Source: Chryseobacterium soli (GTDB taxonomy: Bacteria > Bacteroidota > Bacteroidia > Flavobacteriales > Weeksellaceae). Taken from it: a stretch of 64,000 nt of DNA. The stretch is taken from positions 496,001-560,000 of the forward strand of contig NZ_JPRH01000004.1 in NCBI RefSeq assembly GCF_000737705.1. The letters are read 5' to 3'. Both the position numbers and the translations under genes were made by a program. Positions 61,228-64,000 of the stretch are shown here, one piece after another (position 1 is the stretch's first letter; every line of letters starts with the position of its first letter). A model generated the notes under the pieces. It had not been told where the DNA came from. It searched no databases and saw nothing but the letters and a program-made list of their open reading frames with translations.

Positions 61228-61400
61228 GCGTAATCTCCGGAGCACTTCTTTGGTTTCCTGCACATTGCGCGAGATTTGCGGAGCCCTCTGGAGATTACAC
61301 CCACACCTGTTTTAAAGCTCCGGAGCGCTCCGGTGGTTTGTTTCACTAGTAGGCGTGAGTTGCGGAGGTTGTGGAGATAGTTCCTTAGAGTCTTGGAAGA
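61228..61400. repeat. GC-rich duplicated element upstream of DUF6261
   Basis: Two ~75-base units share the same block order: CTCCGGAGC, TGGTTT, GCG-GAG, TTGCGGAG and TGGAGAT. They start near 61236 and 61318 (about 82 bases apart). GC content is visibly higher than the surroundings. A 63-codon minus frame covers it (61212-61403, start MSSKTLRNYLHNLRNSRLLV), but its repetitive basic sequence looks like translated repeat rather than a gene. Function unknown; a structured RNA or transposon scar is possible. Confidence 0.5.
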
Positions 61401-61445
61401 CATCGCAATTACGGAAATCCGTAATTTTTATTAAATCATCTTTTA

Positions 61446-61453
61446 TATATTTG
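61446..61453 (+). promoter_or_regulatory. -7 promoter element of the 597-residue orphan gene
   Basis: TATATTTG matches TAnnTTTG, 26 bases before the ATG at 61480. Confidence 0.5.
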
Positions 61454-61479
61454 AAATCCAATTATATAATTAAAAACAA

Positions 61480-63273
61480 ATGACTAATCTTGAAAAACTT
61501 AATAATATAATTATTAATGAGAATGCTTATTTTTATAAAAACGGAAACAATATATCTATTTCAGACAATCGAATTAAAAATTTATTTAACTTGGTTTCCT
61601 CTGCAAAAACAGGATACTATCTTTTAAATGAAAGAAAAAGAAAAATAAGATCAGAAGAAATTTACTATTCTGTTTGTGTATTTAAATATATTACTAAACC
61701 AACGTTTATTGATGAACCTATCAGAAATTGGTTTGAAGAAAAACTCGCTTACCTTTTGATTGTTGAAATCGAAGATTTTATAGTTATTAGCAGAAAAAAT
61801 ATAAGCAAAATTCAAGATTTTATTAAACTATTAGATCCACTAGATTATGAAGTTCTTTCAACTTTATTTATAGATGACAACACAAACTTTGAAAAATTTT
61901 CTTTAAAAAATTTAAATGTGTCAGATAGAGCTTTAAGAGAAAAAACTGTTGAAGCTATTGATTTAAAAGAAAACTTCTCATCTTTGGGTGCAAATAATTA
62001 TCTACTAAACTCTTTAAGACTAAGTAATAATAATGAAAAGACTACACTAATTCTAAACTCTTCAAGAATTAATAAGTTTGGTAAAAAAAATAATATTGAA
62101 AATTTCTGTAAATGGTCAAAAGAACAAATTAACAAAATAAAAAACCATTCTTCTACATCCACATTTTTATCAATTTTTGCAGAACCTCAAGATTATGAAT
62201 TGCAAAGAGAATCATTAACTCCAATCTCAATACTATTTAGTTTTAGTAGTATCTATAATGATCTTGAGCAAGGATTGATTTCTAAATTTATCATAGAAAA
62301 AAAAAATGAGAATGATGAATATATAATAAAAGAAATTAATTTAATCCATTATTTAAATATGTTTGAAAGACTTTGTAAAGTGGATGAGTTAGACAATAAT
62401 TCTTATAAGATTTTAAATACTACATCATCAGATTTGGAGTTAAGATTAAATGAAAAATCAATTACTATTCGATCTCTAAAATTTAAAAATATTAAAATCG
62501 TATATGCTAATGGAAATATCACATCCATAGTAGATCATATCAATAGTAAAAATGCATTCATTATTAACTTTGATAACATTGATTTAGCATACTCAAATAG
62601 AAAATTATTTAGAGATAATAAATTATTAGGAAACATATCGAATTTCTTGAAAATTTTCAAAACAGATCAACAGTTAGGAGATGTTACTTCTGAAAAAGGT
62701 AATCCTAATGCAACATCAACAATTTTTGAAGAAAATTCAATTTTCAGATTTGTTGAAGATAAATTCATGGGTAATTATAACTGTTTTATCTGTGATGATT
62801 TCGGAAGAGAATGGGCAGATCATATAGGAGTTTCTGATGATAAAATAGTATTTATACATTCAAAATTCAATACTACAAGCGCTTCAGCAAGTGCTTTTCA
62901 AGATATTGTAGGACAAGCCCAAAAAAATTTAGGAAATATAACGCCTCAAGATTTTCAATTGAGTACAAAGAAGAACTTATGGATAAACAAATATGCATCT
63001 ACAAATATTAACAGATTAAGAAAGGGAAATAGTGTTGATGAATTTATACAAACAATTAAGAATGCATCAACCAATCCATACTTAAAAAAAGAAGTTATCT
63101 TGGTAATCAATTTTATTTCTAAAAATAGATTAGAAGAATTCTTAAATAAATTAATTACTGGTGAAAGATTTGCAGAAAGAAGTGAAGCTATTCAAATGCT
63201 ATGGTTAATCTCTTCTTTAATATCTAGTTGTCAAGAATTAAATACAGAAGTTACAATCTATTGCAAACCTTAA
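61480..63273 (+). CDS. AT-rich orphan protein, possible defence-type nuclease
   Basis: 597 residues, unusually rich in Asn, Lys, Ile and coded by very AT-rich DNA unlike its neighbours, which suggests lateral gain. No signal peptide or clear membrane helix. Residues 431-500 contain the most recognisable stretch: NCFICDDFGREWADHIGVSD, then KIVFIHSKFN and ASASAFQDIVGQAQKNL. The arrangement E444, D447, then H460-x-K462 recalls the E-x-x-D...H-x-K core seen in some uncharacterised nuclease-like domains of defence proteins. This is a pattern-based suggestion, not an identification. It is a single-gene unit beside repeat elements and an XRE gene. Confidence 0.7.
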   Translation: MTNLEKLNNIIINENAYFYKNGNNISISDNRIKNLFNLVSSAKTGYYLLNERKRKIRSEEIYYSVCVFKYITKPTFIDEPIRNWFEEKLAYLLIVEIEDFIVISRKNISKIQDFIKLLDPLDYEVLSTLFIDDNTNFEKFSLKNLNVSDRALREKTVEAIDLKENFSSLGANNYLLNSLRLSNNNEKTTLILNSSRINKFGKKNNIENFCKWSKEQINKIKNHSSTSTFLSIFAEPQDYELQRESLTPISILFSFSSIYNDLEQGLISKFIIEKKNENDEYIIKEINLIHYLNMFERLCKVDELDNNSYKILNTTSSDLELRLNEKSITIRSLKFKNIKIVYANGNITSIVDHINSKNAFIINFDNIDLAYSNRKLFRDNKLLGNISNFLKIFKTDQQLGDVTSEKGNPNATSTIFEENSIFRFVEDKFMGNYNCFICDDFGREWADHIGVSDDKIVFIHSKFNTTSASASAFQDIVGQAQKNLGNITPQDFQLSTKKNLWINKYASTNINRLRKGNSVDEFIQTIKNASTNPYLKKEVILVINFISKNRLEEFLNKLITGERFAERSEAIQMLWLISSLISSCQELNTEVTIYCKP

Positions 63274-63450
63274 TTCTATTAGAAAAACTCTAAAACAAAG
63301 GCTCAATTAGCCATAAAGGCATACATTTCTGCAGTTAAATTAATAAAATGTTCTACTTTTATTTGATTTACATTTTATATTTACTGCTTATTTTAAAATT
63401 ATTTCTACACGAATACTGATGAATGCAATTTTATAATAAGAACACATTTT

Positions 63451-64000
63451 ATGTATAAAAAATTATTTCAATCATTAATCTTAGGGTTTAGTGTTTTATC
63501 GTATGCTCAATCATATAAACAGGATACTTTGCGTGGTGAGTTTACGTATCAGCTAAAAGCTAAATTCAATACACAAACTGATTATAGGCATGAAGAACCA
63601 TTTTCATTACAAATAGGAGATCATCGTGCGTTCTTTGCGAGTAGCATATCGCTGAAAGGTGATTCGGTAATGGCAACTTCAGGAACAATGACCCATAATC
63701 CCGATGGAAGTATAACGCTTGGCTGGAAAAAAGGAGTAGTGATTCCAAAAACAAGTTTTACCTTTACCATCATCCAATCCAATGAAAATATACAGTACTT
63801 TAATACAGCAGGAATGTCACTGCTTACCTATAAAGAACCCATCATAAACAATTGGAAGCTTATAGATGAAACAAAAGTGATCAATACCATTCCTTGTAAA
63901 AAAGCGGAAGTAACCTTTAAGCATGGTATTCTACCGACATTCCGTTTCCGTATGGTCCGTATAAATTCAGCGGGTTACCGGGATTAATCATCAAAATTAC
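63451..64000 (+). pseudogene. GLPGLI-family exported protein, frameshifted by a short deletion
   Basis: A signal peptide (KKLFQSLILGFSVLSYAQ) and a typical GLPGLI N-terminal domain run to KKAEVTFK at codon AAG 63919-63921. The open frame then turns into HGILPTFRFRMVRI and stops at 63985-63987. Reading from TGG at 63924, a different frame gives WYSTDIPFPYGPYKFSGLPG followed by LIIKI to the window edge, the family signature. Relatives have FKGRKWTAW here, so loss of about 16 bases (GGxAGxAAxTGGACxG) explains both the gap and the shift. The remainder lies beyond the window. Confidence 0.85.

Noticed and set aside
61212..61403. A 63-residue basic minus-strand frame
   Set aside because: It lies wholly over the GC-rich duplicated element and its repetitive sequence looks like translated repeat DNA.

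Overview
The window looks like chromosomal DNA of a Bacteroidetes bacterium of the Flavobacteriia, most likely Chryseobacterium or a close relative. The evidence is: AT-rich DNA with TAnnTTTG-type -7 promoter elements and no strong Shine-Dalgarno sites; a GLPGLI-family gene; a DUF6261 gene; monomeric NADP-isocitrate dehydrogenase; LytS/LytTR two-component genes; and many short palindromic intergenic elements of the kind common in that group. No rRNA, tRNA, CRISPR array, transposase or prophage was recognised.

Layout. 1-2.7 kb: start of an exported protein, an APC amino-acid permease and a DUF962 protein. 2.7-9.6 kb: a three-gene minus-strand operon with two paralogous ~520-residue proteins resembling the TULIP/P47 proteins of botulinum-type toxin loci, followed by an 1180-residue orphan (beta-rich N-terminus, amphipathic/hydrophobic helical C-terminus). 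This is the best candidate for an undescribed system. 9.9-20.8 kb: transglutaminase-like protein, DUF4377 lipoprotein, SPFH protein, dGTPase, Nei-like DNA glycosylase, a methyltransferase gene broken by an in-frame stop, an NTF2-like protein, and a LytS/LytTR pair facing a small operon with an outer-membrane barrel across a LytTR-like operator. 20.8-24.6 kb: sparse region with an AAA+ ATPase and a set of miniature one-helix membrane or lipoproteins. 24.6-31 kb: gcvP, a Cys/Lys-rich 50-residue protein, a tail-anchored J protein, and an ECF sigma operon bracketed by inverted copies of an intergenic repeat.

31.4-39.3 kb is a long minus-strand run of small stand-alone enzymes (DoxX, SRPBCC x3, VOC/PhnB x3, DinB x2, SDR, alpha/beta hydrolase, Crp/Fnr regulator). 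39.7-47.3 kb: a DJ-1/PfpI plus aldehyde dehydrogenase operon, DUF763 ending in a sliding-clamp peptide, two VOC proteins, thiol peroxidase, a gene remnant and icd. 47.4-56.9 kb: an MBL hydrolase, an aldo/keto reductase with its AraC regulator and shared operator repeats, a His/Asp/Asn-tailed exported protein, GNAT, a second MBL hydrolase, an S41 peptidase with a YdcF-like protein, and a GAPN-like dehydrogenase lacking the usual catalytic Glu. 57.4-64 kb: exported thioredoxin-like and exported thiol peroxidase genes, an XRE regulator, three tandem 209-bp repeats, DUF6261, a GC-rich duplicated element, a very AT-rich 597-residue orphan with a possible nuclease motif, and a GLPGLI gene broken by a deletion at the right edge.

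Working picture: mostly housekeeping, stress and detoxification genes (thiol peroxidases, aldehyde dehydrogenases, DJ-1, VOC proteins) with small regulatory circuits whose operators can be read from the sequence. Accessory insertions are the P47-like operon, the AT-rich orphan and the repeat clusters.
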